DNA from: Aquimarina sp. ERC-38
Lineage (GTDB): Bacteria; Bacteroidota; Bacteroidia; Flavobacteriales; Flavobacteriaceae
Assembly (NCBI RefSeq): GCF_026222555.1
Contig: NZ_CP098511.1
Coordinates: 3,763,501-3,827,500 of the forward strand
DNA: 64,000 nucleotides
Reading direction: 5' to 3'
Every line of letters begins with the position of its first letter. Position 1 is the stretch's first letter. The notes under the pieces were generated by a model. The model was given only the letters and a program-made list of their open reading frames with translations. It did no database searches and had not been told where the DNA came from. Position numbers and translations under genes: made by a program. This document shows, in pieces, positions 18,112-26,038 of the stretch.

Positions 18112-18795
18112 GTTAAGTAGACAAGGAGATGCTCACCCCCCTAACCTCTCACAGATCCGTATCCCAATCTGCATTGGGACAAACTGTGATAGTCTCCAAT
18201 CATACGGCTCTTTTTATACAAATCTATTAATGATTTTATCTCATTCCATAAAGTCATCCTCTCTCAAGTCTGTATAAGCCCATCCCTTCGCTTCGGATTC
18301 ATTACAAAACCCTCATAACTACTACGGACGGGTCCGCCCCTGTATACCCTATCGGTATTCTGCCCCTAAGTTGTACTTATTGTACATTTCCCTTTGCACG
18401 GGTATACAAGTTCCCCGAGTTCCATTCATAAGCCCAGATAAAAGTCATGTCTCCTAAATGACGCCTGTCGCTTAGCCTGTAAACAGGTTTGCGCTAAACT
18501 GATCACGGATCATATATTTGAGTCCGCTTTTGATAGAGTGTGGCACTTCTCCGGCACTTCATCAGAGGTTCATTCTCATTCGTCTCTTTTATCTATACCT
18601 GAACGCGTTCTTGACGCGATCTTTTACATAACGCTCAATACCTTGGCTCTTTACCAAAGCACCCCCGCATCAAGTGCGGGGCAAGCTTTATGGGGGTTTG
18701 ATGCGCTCTCCTGTAAGACAACACCGGTGGGTCGGTTCCACCATCTTATAAACAGTTGCGTAACGATTTTCAGCCGTTCATTACTCTCGGTACAC
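18112..18795 (-). ncRNA. ORF-less group II intron
   Basis: Read on the minus strand it begins GTGTACC (18795) and contains typical domain I-III words (GAACTCGGGGAACTTG, GGACCCGTCCGTAGTAG, GCGAAGGGATGGGCTTATAC). Domain V starts AGAGCCGTATGATTGGAGAC at 18211 and closes with TACGGATCT near 18152. Domain VI follows and ends CTACTTAAC at 18112, with an A seven bases from the end as likely branch point. The length of 684 nt leaves no room for a reverse transcriptase in domain IV, so any mobility needs help in trans. Domain V has an extra 22-25 nt hairpin (TCCCAAT/ATTGGGA) at the catalytic bulge. The exact 5' end is less certain than the 3' end. Confidence 0.75.
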
Positions 18796-18915
18796 ATATG
18801 AAAAGTAGCGGATTTTACTCACTTATTTTTCAGTTTTACAATGACCTTATTTTATTTATTTTCTTTCGATTAAGCGATAAAATCGCTATTTTTTATATAC
18901 GTTACGTGCTAGCTT

Positions 18916-20238
18916 TTATTTATTTTCTGTTTTAAATTCAATCAAATACGGTTTTAATGGAATCCAATCTGTTGTTCTAAAATTGTTGTGTAATAAAATT
19001 TGATACTGTTTATTAGGTTCTAAATCTACAGGAATTGTATAAGATTTATTGTCTTCTGACCAATATCTACCAACTGCGCTATTTTTAGGGAAATAGTCCT
19101 TGCTTAAAGGCCCAAATTCTATTCCTGTACTAGTACCATTTAATGGCTCTGAAAATTCTACAGTGATTTGGTTCATTTTTGGATTCACATTTTTATTTTT
19201 GTTTTCAAATTGCTTTATTCCTATTACAGTAGGTCTTTTATTCTTAAAATTTTGATAAAGTTCATCAAGCGATGCTGAAAAAAAACTTGTTGAATGTACG
19301 AATTCCTCTATTTCGGTTTCGTTGTTAAAATCTAATTCGATAAGCTTTTTAATGGCTTCTTTCTTATTTTCTGCTTGTTCATAAAAGTTTTCTGCCATTT
19401 GATACCCTATGTAATATATTAAATCTCGCACTCCAAATTCATTAGATGTACCACTGCTCCATAACCATTTGAATCTATTGTTGGTATAGAACATTTCTTG
19501 TTCAAATTTATCTCTAACACTATCTGCATTTTTCTTCCCAAATTCAATAGAAGGTGCAGCAGAAGGAACATCCATTGCTTTTACAGAAACAAATTCTGCA
19601 ACACCTTCATAGATTGACAAAGAAAGTAAGTTGTGAACCATTGGTTTCTGTTGTGTATGGACATATTCATGAATGTTCAATAGAACCAAATTATCAATGG
19701 GACTACTATCAAAAAATGTTCGTCTATCTTCTCGCTCTTCTTTAGGAAATTCAGTTGATATTGTATGTTTATCTGCCATTGCCAATTCGCTGCCTATTAG
19801 TACTAAACTGTCTAATGTGGTTCCATTTGTTCTAAATGCTCCAATTGTAAAATAGATTTTTGCAGGTTTTAGGTCAGGATAAATTTTACTAAATTTTTCG
19901 ATTCCATCTTGTAATTCAGAACTAAATTGGTTGGCTTTTAAAGTGTTTTCTCTTATTGAAGTCCAAAATTCGGGATAGTTGTTAATAGTGCGTAAGTAAT
20001 CTTGTAGCGTATAATTTCTTACTTGTCGGATAGCTTTTAATCCTTCTGTCCCTTTTTTAAAGTACAGGCTGTCGAGATATTGGTATTGCAAAGTTGAATC
20101 TTGAGTCGATGTGATTTTGTCATAGGCTTCCCAAAAGTTATTTATGTCTGTTGTTACAATGTTTTTATAGCCCTTTTTTTCTGTTTGACGACTCACTAAA
20201 ATTATTACTGTTGTCAGTAAACCTAAAAGTTTTATCAT
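18916..20238 (-). CDS. HExxH zinc metallopeptidase-like protein
   Basis: 440 residues. The N-terminus (MIKLLGLLTTVIILVSRQTEKK) is a signal segment that looks like a lipoprotein leader with arginine where the lipid cysteine should be (VSRQ for VSCQ). A zincin motif HEYVH spans 190-194, and EGVAEF at about 211-216 supplies a possible third ligand. The pattern resembles DUF2268/gluzincin-type proteins whose roles are unknown. The C-terminal 110 residues look like an immunoglobulin-type domain (QITVEFSEPLNG). Probably periplasmic or surface-located. It is a single-gene module just after repeat R6; the group II intron lies 120 bp beyond its stop. Confidence 0.7.
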   Translation of the reverse strand: MIKLLGLLTTVIILVSRQTEKKGYKNIVTTDINNFWEAYDKITSTQDSTLQYQYLDSLYFKKGTEGLKAIRQVRNYTLQDYLRTINNYPEFWTSIRENTLKANQFSSELQDGIEKFSKIYPDLKPAKIYFTIGAFRTNGTTLDSLVLIGSELAMADKHTISTEFPKEEREDRRTFFDSSPIDNLVLLNIHEYVHTQQKPMVHNLLSLSIYEGVAEFVSVKAMDVPSAAPSIEFGKKNADSVRDKFEQEMFYTNNRFKWLWSSGTSNEFGVRDLIYYIGYQMAENFYEQAENKKEAIKKLIELDFNNETEIEEFVHSTSFFSASLDELYQNFKNKRPTVIGIKQFENKNKNVNPKMNQITVEFSEPLNGTSTGIEFGPLSKDYFPKNSAVGRYWSEDNKSYTIPVDLEPNKQYQILLHNNFRTTDWIPLKPYLIEFKTENK

Positions 20239-20269
20239 ATTTATTTCAGTGTTTTATTCAGCTTGAACA

Positions 20270-20456
20270 TAATGTGCGGGCGGCTATGGCATGTTTTCAC
20301 GGAGCAAGATATGAAATATCTTTGCGGAGTGGAAATTTGCTATAGCAGCCAGTTCTTGCCCGTTCTCCGCTCTCGGCGGTGACGGGCAAGAACTGGTGGC
20401 GTAGCCGCCCGCACATTCAAGCCTATATGGAGCGTAGCGGAGTATGGGCTTGAACG
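20270..20456 (-). repeat. GC-rich cassette-like repeat R6
   Basis: Short-form copy (about 187 bp) with the best-preserved outer stem. AATGTGCGGGCGGCTA pairs perfectly with TAGCCGCCCGCACATT, and CAGTTCTTGCCCGT pairs perfectly with ACGGGCAAGAACTG. Its inner end lies about 32 bp upstream of the metallopeptidase start. It is the copy nearest the tRNA gene. Confidence 0.92.
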
Positions 20457-20645
20457 TAGGTATATACAAACCTATCAAAAAAAGAACTGATAACTCAATC
20501 AAAGAAAGTAATTATCACAACATTTTAATAGTCATTTTTATAACTCTCAACAAGTCAGCTATACCAACCTTTTAGTATCTCAAATGAAAGTATGTATAAA
20601 AGAAATCCCTTTAAAACCTTACAATTTTAAAGGGATTACCGTATG

Positions 20646-20720
20646 TCGGGTAGAGAGGATTCGAACCTCCGATCTCACGCCCCCCAGACGTGCACTTTAA
20701 CCGGACTAAGCTACTACCCG
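20646..20720 (-). tRNA. tRNA-Pro(GGG)
   Basis: The minus strand folds as a full cloverleaf. The acceptor CGGGTAG pairs with CTACCCG followed by discriminator A. The D-arm is GCTTAGTCCGGTTAAAGT. The anticodon stem CACGT/GCGTG encloses loop CTGGGGG (anticodon GGG). The T-arm is GGAGGTTCGAATCCTCT. CCA is not encoded. The 3' end points toward the accessory island, the usual side for island integration. Confidence 0.95.
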
Positions 20721-20772
20721 TATTTCATTCTTTCCAAAGGTGTCACTAATTCCATTCTTCCCGCTACAACCA

Positions 20773-20803
20773 GGACACTTTAAACGGACTAAGCTACTAC
20801 CCG
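20773..20803 (-). repeat. partial duplicate of tRNA-Pro 5' half
   Basis: This repeats the first 31 bases of the tRNA-Pro gene with three mismatches, in the same orientation, 53 bp upstream of the real gene. It lacks the anticodon arm and 3' half, so it cannot be a tRNA. It is probably a scar of slippage, recombination or island integration. Confidence 0.85.
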
Positions 20804-20886
20804 TTGATAGCAGTTCTATACTACCATTTCCAAATTTTGGTTTGCAAATATAAGGATACTACCATAAATAGAAAATGTTTTAAAAA

Positions 20887-21360
20887 CTATCTCTGTAAAA
20901 ACTCAATTTTAGGTAGAAACCTGCCGGTAGTTTTCTGGTAAGCCCCGTATTCTTTAAAGTAATTAGCCAAAAGCTGCTCTTCATAATTACTTTTATAATA
21001 AAACAAAATTAGCAACAATACGGAAATAAGTACTTTATAAAAGGATCCTTGGTAAATAGCGGAACCAAAAAACAACATCAATATTCCACTATAAATTGGA
21101 TGACGTATATATTTAAAAATTCCACTGGTAATCAATTTCCCCTTTTCACGCGGACTGGGAAAAGGAGAAAGTTGCTTTCGTAATTGGAAAATACTTATAA
21201 TGATTATAAGAAAACCTACAACTTTAGCCAGATAACAGAATAACATTACATTATATCCTACTTCAAAAACATACCAGGTAAAGGGTAGTAAAAACAAAAT
21301 AAATAGCAATGCCTGTAGACCTACTAATAGCTTATCCTTTTTAGGAAGTACTGTAAACAT
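20887..21360 (-). CDS. isoprenylcysteine methyltransferase-like membrane protein
   Basis: 157 residues with about four transmembrane segments (near 12-30, 37-58, 88-105 and 110-125). The C-terminal half carries the ICMT/PEMT-type SAM-binding pattern: YIRHPIYSG, then E (YEEQLL), F..YG.YQ and TGRFLPKI. Bacterial members methylate small lipophilic or isoprenoid-linked substrates that are mostly unknown. It stands alone between the tRNA and IS30 copy B. The start MFTVLPKK is the only ATG before the first helix. Confidence 0.85.
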   Translation of the reverse strand: MFTVLPKKDKLLVGLQALLFILFLLPFTWYVFEVGYNVMLFCYLAKVVGFLIIIISIFQLRKQLSPFPSPREKGKLITSGIFKYIRHPIYSGILMLFFGSAIYQGSFYKVLISVLLLILFYYKSNYEEQLLANYFKEYGAYQKTTGRFLPKIEFLQR

Positions 21361-21553
21361 TTAATAACTTTATTTTGCAACAAAACTACGTACTATTTCT
21401 GATCTTTATACATTCCTATTTTAATCAATTTCGAACCTTTAGACTTTTTAAAGCGTTTCTAAGTTACCCTAATTTGCATTTATCTTTCTAAAAAATTATT
21501 TTAAAACTTCTTAGATTCAACACATAAATGCAACAGCTTAGCTGTTGATAAAA

Positions 21554-21599
21554 GCCCCCACCATAGTTTTAGCCCTAGGGCTAAAACTATGGTGGGGGC
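21554..21599. repeat. 46-bp perfect palindrome inside IS30 copy B
   Basis: Same palindrome as in copy A, without a single change, 25 bp before the transposase start. Perfect retention in both copies suggests a function, such as termination of read-through transcription or transposition control. Confidence 0.85.
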
Positions 21600-21623
21600 G
21601 GCGAAAAATCTCATACCTTTGGG

Positions 21624-22622
21624 TTGGAAAACTTAAAGAATATGGAACATTTAACGCTGGAGGAAAGGTACAAAATATCAGCACTTTTAGAACTTAAAAC
21701 CCCTAAAAAGGAAATAGCAGAACAGTTGGGTCGGGATCGCTCTACTATATATAGGGAAGTAAGACGCAATGCTGACAACCGAAGTGGGAAGTACAATGCT
21801 GAGCTAGCCCAAAGAAAAGCCCAAAAACGCCATAAGGATAAAACAAAGCACAAGGTTTTTACCCCTTCTATGGAGAAGTTGGTTTGTGATGGGCTTCAAG
21901 ACCACCTTAGCCCGGAACAGATCAAAGGAAGGGCTATGCTAGAGGGGACCCCTTGTGTATCGCATGAACGTATTTACCAGTTTATATGGCAGGATAAGAA
22001 AGCAGGCGGGAGAACATACCTTTGTTTGCGTAATAAGGGAAGGAAGTACCAGAAAAGAGGCGGTAAGCAAGCAGGTAGGGGGTGCATCCCTAATAGAAGG
22101 GACATAACAGAACGCCCCCGGGTAGTAGACAAAAAAGAAAGGATAGGTGACCTTGAGATTGACCTGGTGATAGGTAAAGACCATAGAGGTGCCCTTGTCA
22201 CTATAAACGATAGGGCTACAGGGATGCTAAGGATGGGACATATAGAAAACAAATCAGCCCGGGAAGTCCAGGTGAAAACGGAAGAACTACTGGAAGATTG
22301 GAAGCCCTTTATTAAAACTATTACCAGTGACAACGGGAAGGAGTTTGCAAACCATCAGGAAATAGCAGAGGAGCTTGACATTGATTTCTACTTTGCAAAA
22401 CCCTACCATAGCTGGCAAAGGGGTGCCAATGAAAACCTCAACGGGCTGATAAGGCAGTATTTCCCAAAAGGTAGTAGCTTTGCAGAGATAACTAAGGAAG
22501 CGGTAGAGAAAGTAGAAAACATTTTAAACAATAGGCCTAGGAAAAGGTTCGGGTATAAAACACCCAATGAGGTATACGCAACTTTTATCAACAAAACCCA
22601 AACTGTTGCATTTATAACTTGA
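21624..22622 (+). CDS. IS30-family transposase
   Basis: 332 residues. The N-terminal helix-turn-helix (LTLEERYKISALLELKTP to DRSTIYREVRRN, about 10-50) binds the terminal repeats. The rve-type DDE core has D180 (LEIDLVIGKDHRGA), D236 (ITSDNGKEF) and E270 (YHSWQRGANENLNGLIRQYFPKG, the IS30 signature). Full length, no lesion. It probably also serves copy A in trans. Confidence 0.95.
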   Translation: MENLKNMEHLTLEERYKISALLELKTPKKEIAEQLGRDRSTIYREVRRNADNRSGKYNAELAQRKAQKRHKDKTKHKVFTPSMEKLVCDGLQDHLSPEQIKGRAMLEGTPCVSHERIYQFIWQDKKAGGRTYLCLRNKGRKYQKRGGKQAGRGCIPNRRDITERPRVVDKKERIGDLEIDLVIGKDHRGALVTINDRATGMLRMGHIENKSAREVQVKTEELLEDWKPFIKTITSDNGKEFANHQEIAEELDIDFYFAKPYHSWQRGANENLNGLIRQYFPKGSSFAEITKEAVEKVENILNNRPRKRFGYKTPNEVYATFINKTQTVAFIT

Positions 22623-22652
22623 ATGTAGGCATAGATAAATCTAAATTGTACT

Positions 22653-22949
22653 TTAATAAGATTTAATCTTCCGGATCAGGTCATTTTTTGATAAAACACC
22701 GGACTGTCGCCAGAGTTGCTTTCCGTCTTTAAAAACCATCATGGTAGGAACTCCCCTCACCTGGAATTGATTAGCCAGGTTTTGATTTTTATCCACATCA
22801 ATTTTAACAATTTTTACCTCATCCCCCATTTCGGATTTTACTTCTTTTAAAACCGGAGCTAATGCTTTACAAGGGTCACACCAGTCCGCATAAAAATCTA
22901 CCAGTACAGGTGTCGAGGTATTTATAATATTTTTAAATGAATCTGTCAT
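22653..22949 (-). CDS. trxA: thioredoxin
   Basis: 98-residue cytoplasmic thioredoxin. The active site is W23-C24-D25-P26-C27-K28, differing from the usual WCGPCK by Asp for Gly. The rest is canonical: VDFYADWC, KIDVDKNQNLANQFQVRGVPTMMVFKDGK with the cis-proline near 73. The Asp variant is common among Bacteroidota thioredoxins (from memory) and shifts redox behaviour. It follows cbpA and cbpM on the same strand with gaps of 9-15 bp, so a three-gene operon is likely. Confidence 0.92.
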   Translation of the reverse strand: MTDSFKNIINTSTPVLVDFYADWCDPCKALAPVLKEVKSEMGDEVKIVKIDVDKNQNLANQFQVRGVPTMMVFKDGKQLWRQSGVLSKNDLIRKIKSY

Positions 22950-22964
22950 AATTTTATCTTTTAC

Positions 22965-23261
22965 TTAAAAATCTTCGTATAACCTTAGTCGTTTTTGTAG
23001 TACTTTCATTTCATCTTTGACTTGTTGCATTTCATCAAGTAAGCGTAAAATCACATCCACTCCTTCTACATTAATATGTAAATCCTTATTAAATCGTACA
23101 ATTTGTTCCAACCTGGGTAAGGTGTCCTGCTCAATATAATAAGACTGATGAACAGAAACAACCTGGATCAGCCCCATATCTTGCAGTTCACGGATAAAAG
23201 TATCCTCTACCTTATGATTTTTACAAAAATCCAATAAGGGTATTAAATGTTCTGATGTCAT
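22965..23261 (-). CDS. cbpM: CbpM-like chaperone modulator
   Basis: 98 residues with a MerR-like winged-helix fold (LLDFCKNHKVEDTFIRELQDMGLIQVV, ... LPRLEQIVRFNKDLHINVEGVDVILRLLDEM) and a short C-terminal coiled coil. CbpM binds the J-domain of CbpA and restrains its stimulation of DnaK. Position directly after cbpA (9 bp gap) supports the call. Confidence 0.88.
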   Translation of the reverse strand: MTSEHLIPLLDFCKNHKVEDTFIRELQDMGLIQVVSVHQSYYIEQDTLPRLEQIVRFNKDLHINVEGVDVILRLLDEMQQVKDEMKVLQKRLRLYEDF

Positions 23262-23270
23262 AAGCCTGAT

Positions 23271-24197
23271 TTAAAGTTTAGACAATTGTGTAAATAATTC
23301 TTTTTGTTTTTCAGAAAGCTTGGTTGGAATTTCTACCTTATAAGTGATATAAAGATCTCCAAATTTTCCTTCATTTTTGTAGATAGGAAATCCTTTTCCT
23401 TTTAACTTGACCTTCGTATCGCTTTGGGTTCCAGGTTTTACGTTAAGTTTTACTTTACCACTAAGGGTATCAACAGTAATATTTCCTCCTAAAACTGCCG
23501 TGTATAGATCTATTTTTACGGTTTTATATAGATTATTATCTACTCTTTTAAACTCCGTATTATTAATTATCTGAAAAGTAATATATAAGTCTCCCTTAGG
23601 ACCATTATTTACCCCGGAACCGCCATGTCCTTTTATACGGATAGTTTGTCCGTCCTCTACGCCAGCCGGAATAGTTAACCGAATGTTTTTACCATTAACG
23701 GTTAAAGTTCTTTTTTCAGTAGTTAGTACATCTGTTAAATTGAGCTGCAAGCTTGCATTAAGATCCTCACCTCTATACTTAACCTGATGACTGCGATAGG
23801 ATTGACCCGAGCCACCAAACATAGATTCAAAGAAATCTGAAAAATCTGATTCTGAAAATTCATCACTTGTATATCCTGCATTACTATATCCTGTACCTCC
23901 AAAATCGTTGTAGCTACGTTGCCCACCGGAATAAGCTCCTTGAGATTGTTTTGCTTTTTCAAACTCATCAGCATGCTTCCAGTTTTCACCGTATTGATCG
24001 TATTTTTTACGATTTTCTGCATTACTTAAAACTTCATTCGCTTCATTGATCTCTTTAAATTTCTTTTCAGCTTCCTTATTATTTGGGTTGAGGTCAGGAT
24101 GATACTTTCTGGCTAACTTTCGATACGCTTTTTTTATATCTTTGTCAGAAGCATCTTTGGCTACGCCTAAAACTTTATAGTAATCAATAAATTGCAT
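23271..24197 (-). CDS. cbpA: DnaJ-class co-chaperone CbpA
   Basis: 308 residues. The J-domain is at 3-70 with the essential HPD (YHPDLNP, about 34-36). A Gly/Ser/Tyr-rich linker spans 85-130. Two DnaJ C-terminal substrate-binding domains cover about 140-300 ([53 protein letters not shown]). There is no zinc-finger domain, which separates it from DnaJ. It works with DnaK. First gene of the cbpA-cbpM-trxA cluster. Confidence 0.93.
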   Translation of the reverse strand: MQFIDYYKVLGVAKDASDKDIKKAYRKLARKYHPDLNPNNKEAEKKFKEINEANEVLSNAENRKKYDQYGENWKHADEFEKAKQSQGAYSGGQRSYNDFGGTGYSNAGYTSDEFSESDFSDFFESMFGGSGQSYRSHQVKYRGEDLNASLQLNLTDVLTTEKRTLTVNGKNIRLTIPAGVEDGQTIRIKGHGGSGVNNGPKGDLYITFQIINNTEFKRVDNNLYKTVKIDLYTAVLGGNITVDTLSGKVKLNVKPGTQSDTKVKLKGKGFPIYKNEGKFGDLYITYKVEIPTKLSEKQKELFTQLSKL

Positions 24198-24307
24198 ATA
24201 ATAGACTTGCGTTTATGATATTCTAAAAATAAGAATTTGCTAAACTACCCATGTATTTTAAAGCCTAAATTATTAACCCGGTTTTAGTTATTTTATAAAA
24301 ATAGATA

Positions 24308-24524
24308 TTAGTGTCCGGGTGAAATAAATAAAAGTTTATAAAGCATAGTCAAATGAGGTAATTCTAAACTTTAAAGTATTTGTAAGTTGCTTTTTCAAAC
24401 CTTTAAAAGTAATTCATTTTTAAACGTGAATTTTATTATAATATTGATTTTCAATAGTATAACAATTAGTCTTGATTCTTGATCCTAGAAGTGATAGGAA
24501 TTTTAAATCTTTACAGAATACTAA
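24308..24524 (+). repeat. MITE-like repeat M1
   Basis: 217 bp with ends TTAGTGTCCGG and ACTAA, non-coding. Shared internal words are TTTATAAAGCATAGT, AAACTTTAAAGTATTTG and TTGATTTTCAATAGTATAA. It lies in a 770-bp gene-free gap; the rest of the gap (24525-24880) is AT-rich with nothing recognised. Confidence 0.75.
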
Positions 24525-24880
24525 TGAAAAAATACTACGTTTTATTCTGAAAGCTTACATATAGTATTGCCTAGAACTTTTTTTAAGCGAAGTTGAAAAT
24601 TAATGATTGAATTCTCTCATAATTTTAACTACGCTTGATACGACAAAATAGTAATTCTATTACTTTTCAAACAATTTTATCTACAAAACAAACAGTCTTC
24701 AAAGAATTTATGATTATTTCAGTTTATTCAATAATATATTTGAAGCTAAAAATAAGTTGTTCGTTGAAAATACTACACTTTTAAAACACGTAGTTTAAAG
24801 GCCATAAACACTAGAAAACTCTTGTAATTCAAAAAATATAAATTAGCTATCAATTATTCGAAATTCAAGTTTCTGTAAAT

Positions 24881-24914
24881 AGTAAATCCCGGCATATCTA
24901 TACCAGGATTTACT
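24881..24914 (-). terminator. hairpin downstream of fasciclin gene
   Basis: AGTAAATCC pairs with GGATTTACT around a 16-base loop, about 50 bp after the fasciclin stop. No strong T-run follows, so terminator function is only probable. Confidence 0.4.
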
Positions 24915-24966
24915 ATCAAGATGTAAACAAACATCCTGAGGGCTAACTCAAAAATTTATTTCTTAA

Positions 24967-25518
24967 TTATTCTCCTCCGGCAATCACACTTACCGTAGGC
25001 TTTATCACCGCATTTACAATATGTACAATACCATTACTCGCTTCGATATCTGACTTAATTACTTGTGCCCCTCCGATATATACCAAATTATCATCTGCGC
25101 TTACTGAGATTTCTTCATCTTCTTCGGTACTAATTACCTGCCTTGTTTCAAATTCTGATGCCATTCTTTTATTAGGTAATACATGATATTTTATAAACTT
25201 TACCAGTTCCACTCGATTTTTAGGATTTGTTAAATTAGCAAATTCCTCAATAGTCATATCATAGAAGGCTTCATTAGTAGGAATAAATAAAGTATGATCA
25301 TCTGTCATGTACATTGAAGTTTCCAGACCACTTAAGGCAACCAGATTGACAAACGTTGATAAATTACGATCCATTTGTGCCAATTCGATCGTTTTATACA
25401 TTTTTGAATCTTCAACCTTACTTAAAATAATATCTTCTTTATCCTGTGCGTTAACACTAAGGCTTGATAGGGAGATTACAAATAATATGGAAATTAGTGA
25501 ACGTAAATAAGTTTTCAT
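24967..25518 (-). CDS. secreted fasciclin (FAS1) domain protein
   Basis: 183 residues with a signal peptide ending SVNAQ (about residue 24) and one FAS1 domain at about 38-175. The two conserved FAS1 blocks are visible: TLFIPTNEAFYDM near 76-88 and GIVHIVNAVIKP near 163-174, with YHVLP between them. FAS1 domains mediate cell-surface adhesion. Export is probably to the periplasm or outside; no sorting domain is present. Monocistronic. Confidence 0.9.
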   Translation of the reverse strand: MKTYLRSLISILFVISLSSLSVNAQDKEDIILSKVEDSKMYKTIELAQMDRNLSTFVNLVALSGLETSMYMTDDHTLFIPTNEAFYDMTIEEFANLTNPKNRVELVKFIKYHVLPNKRMASEFETRQVISTEEDEEISVSADDNLVYIGGAQVIKSDIEASNGIVHIVNAVIKPTVSVIAGGE

Positions 25519-25807
25519 AATCAGTGTTTTAAATTAAACTATTCTTCTTTTTCAGATACGAAATTAAAAACTCCTGTAATTGCAGAAAGACGTAAAAACT
25601 TCGGGAATTAATTCAAATAATAGTTCCCCCTAAACTTTTAAATGACCTTAACATAATCAATTGCTACAACCCATTTTTTTAAGATTTTTTAATAAAGCTT
25701 TTTAAAGACGAAGTTCCTGTTTTTTATAAAAATCAGTTTTTCATAAAATTAGCAACACCTTTATTTTATACCTACCATGTGGTTTGAGTAGAATTGTGTG
25801 TGTTTTT

Positions 25808-26018
25808 TTGGTGTCCGGTTAAAATAAGTATATAAAGCAAAGTAAAATAAGATGATTCCAAACTTTAAAGTATTTGAAGCTTGCTTTTCTACATTTTTAA
25901 AAGTAATTTGTTTTTTAAGGTGAATATTGTTATAACATTGATTTTCAATAGTATAATAATTAGTCTTAATTCTTGGTTCTAATATTGATAGTAATTTTGA
26001 ATCTTTATTGGAAACTAA
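25808..26018 (+). repeat. MITE-like repeat M2
   Basis: 211 bp, the same family and orientation as M1 (start GTGTCCGGTTAAAATAA, end AAACTAA). It ends about 20 bp before the anmK start codon, so anmK transcription must start in or cross this element. Confidence 0.72.
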
Positions 26019-26038
26019 TTAATTTTTTACCCATCTGT

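Larger units (their letters stand above)
21511..22627 (+). mobile_element. IS30-family element, copy B (intact)
   Basis: 1,117 bp. It runs from TTAGATTCAACACATAAATGC to ATAACTTGAATGTA and shares these ends with copy A in the reverse orientation. It contains one intact transposase, whose stop codon lies inside the right terminal repeat. The two copies bracket 4.9 kb holding R4, the DinB gene, R5, the intron, the metallopeptidase, R6, tRNA-Pro and the methyltransferase. Confidence 0.88.

Noticed and set aside
10617..20456. Classical integron with canonical attC sites
   Set aside because: Repeat ends do not show consistent GTTRRRY/RYYYAAC cores and no IntI-type integrase is in the window. Only the cassette-like layout is retained as a hypothesis.
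10617..20456. CRISPR array
   Set aside because: Repeats are about 200 bp, separated by whole genes of unequal length, and have no short unique spacers or cas genes nearby.
21939..22333. Minus-strand frames inside IS30 copy B, mirrored in copy A
   Set aside because: They are antisense shadows of the transposase gene and appear identically in both copies for that reason.
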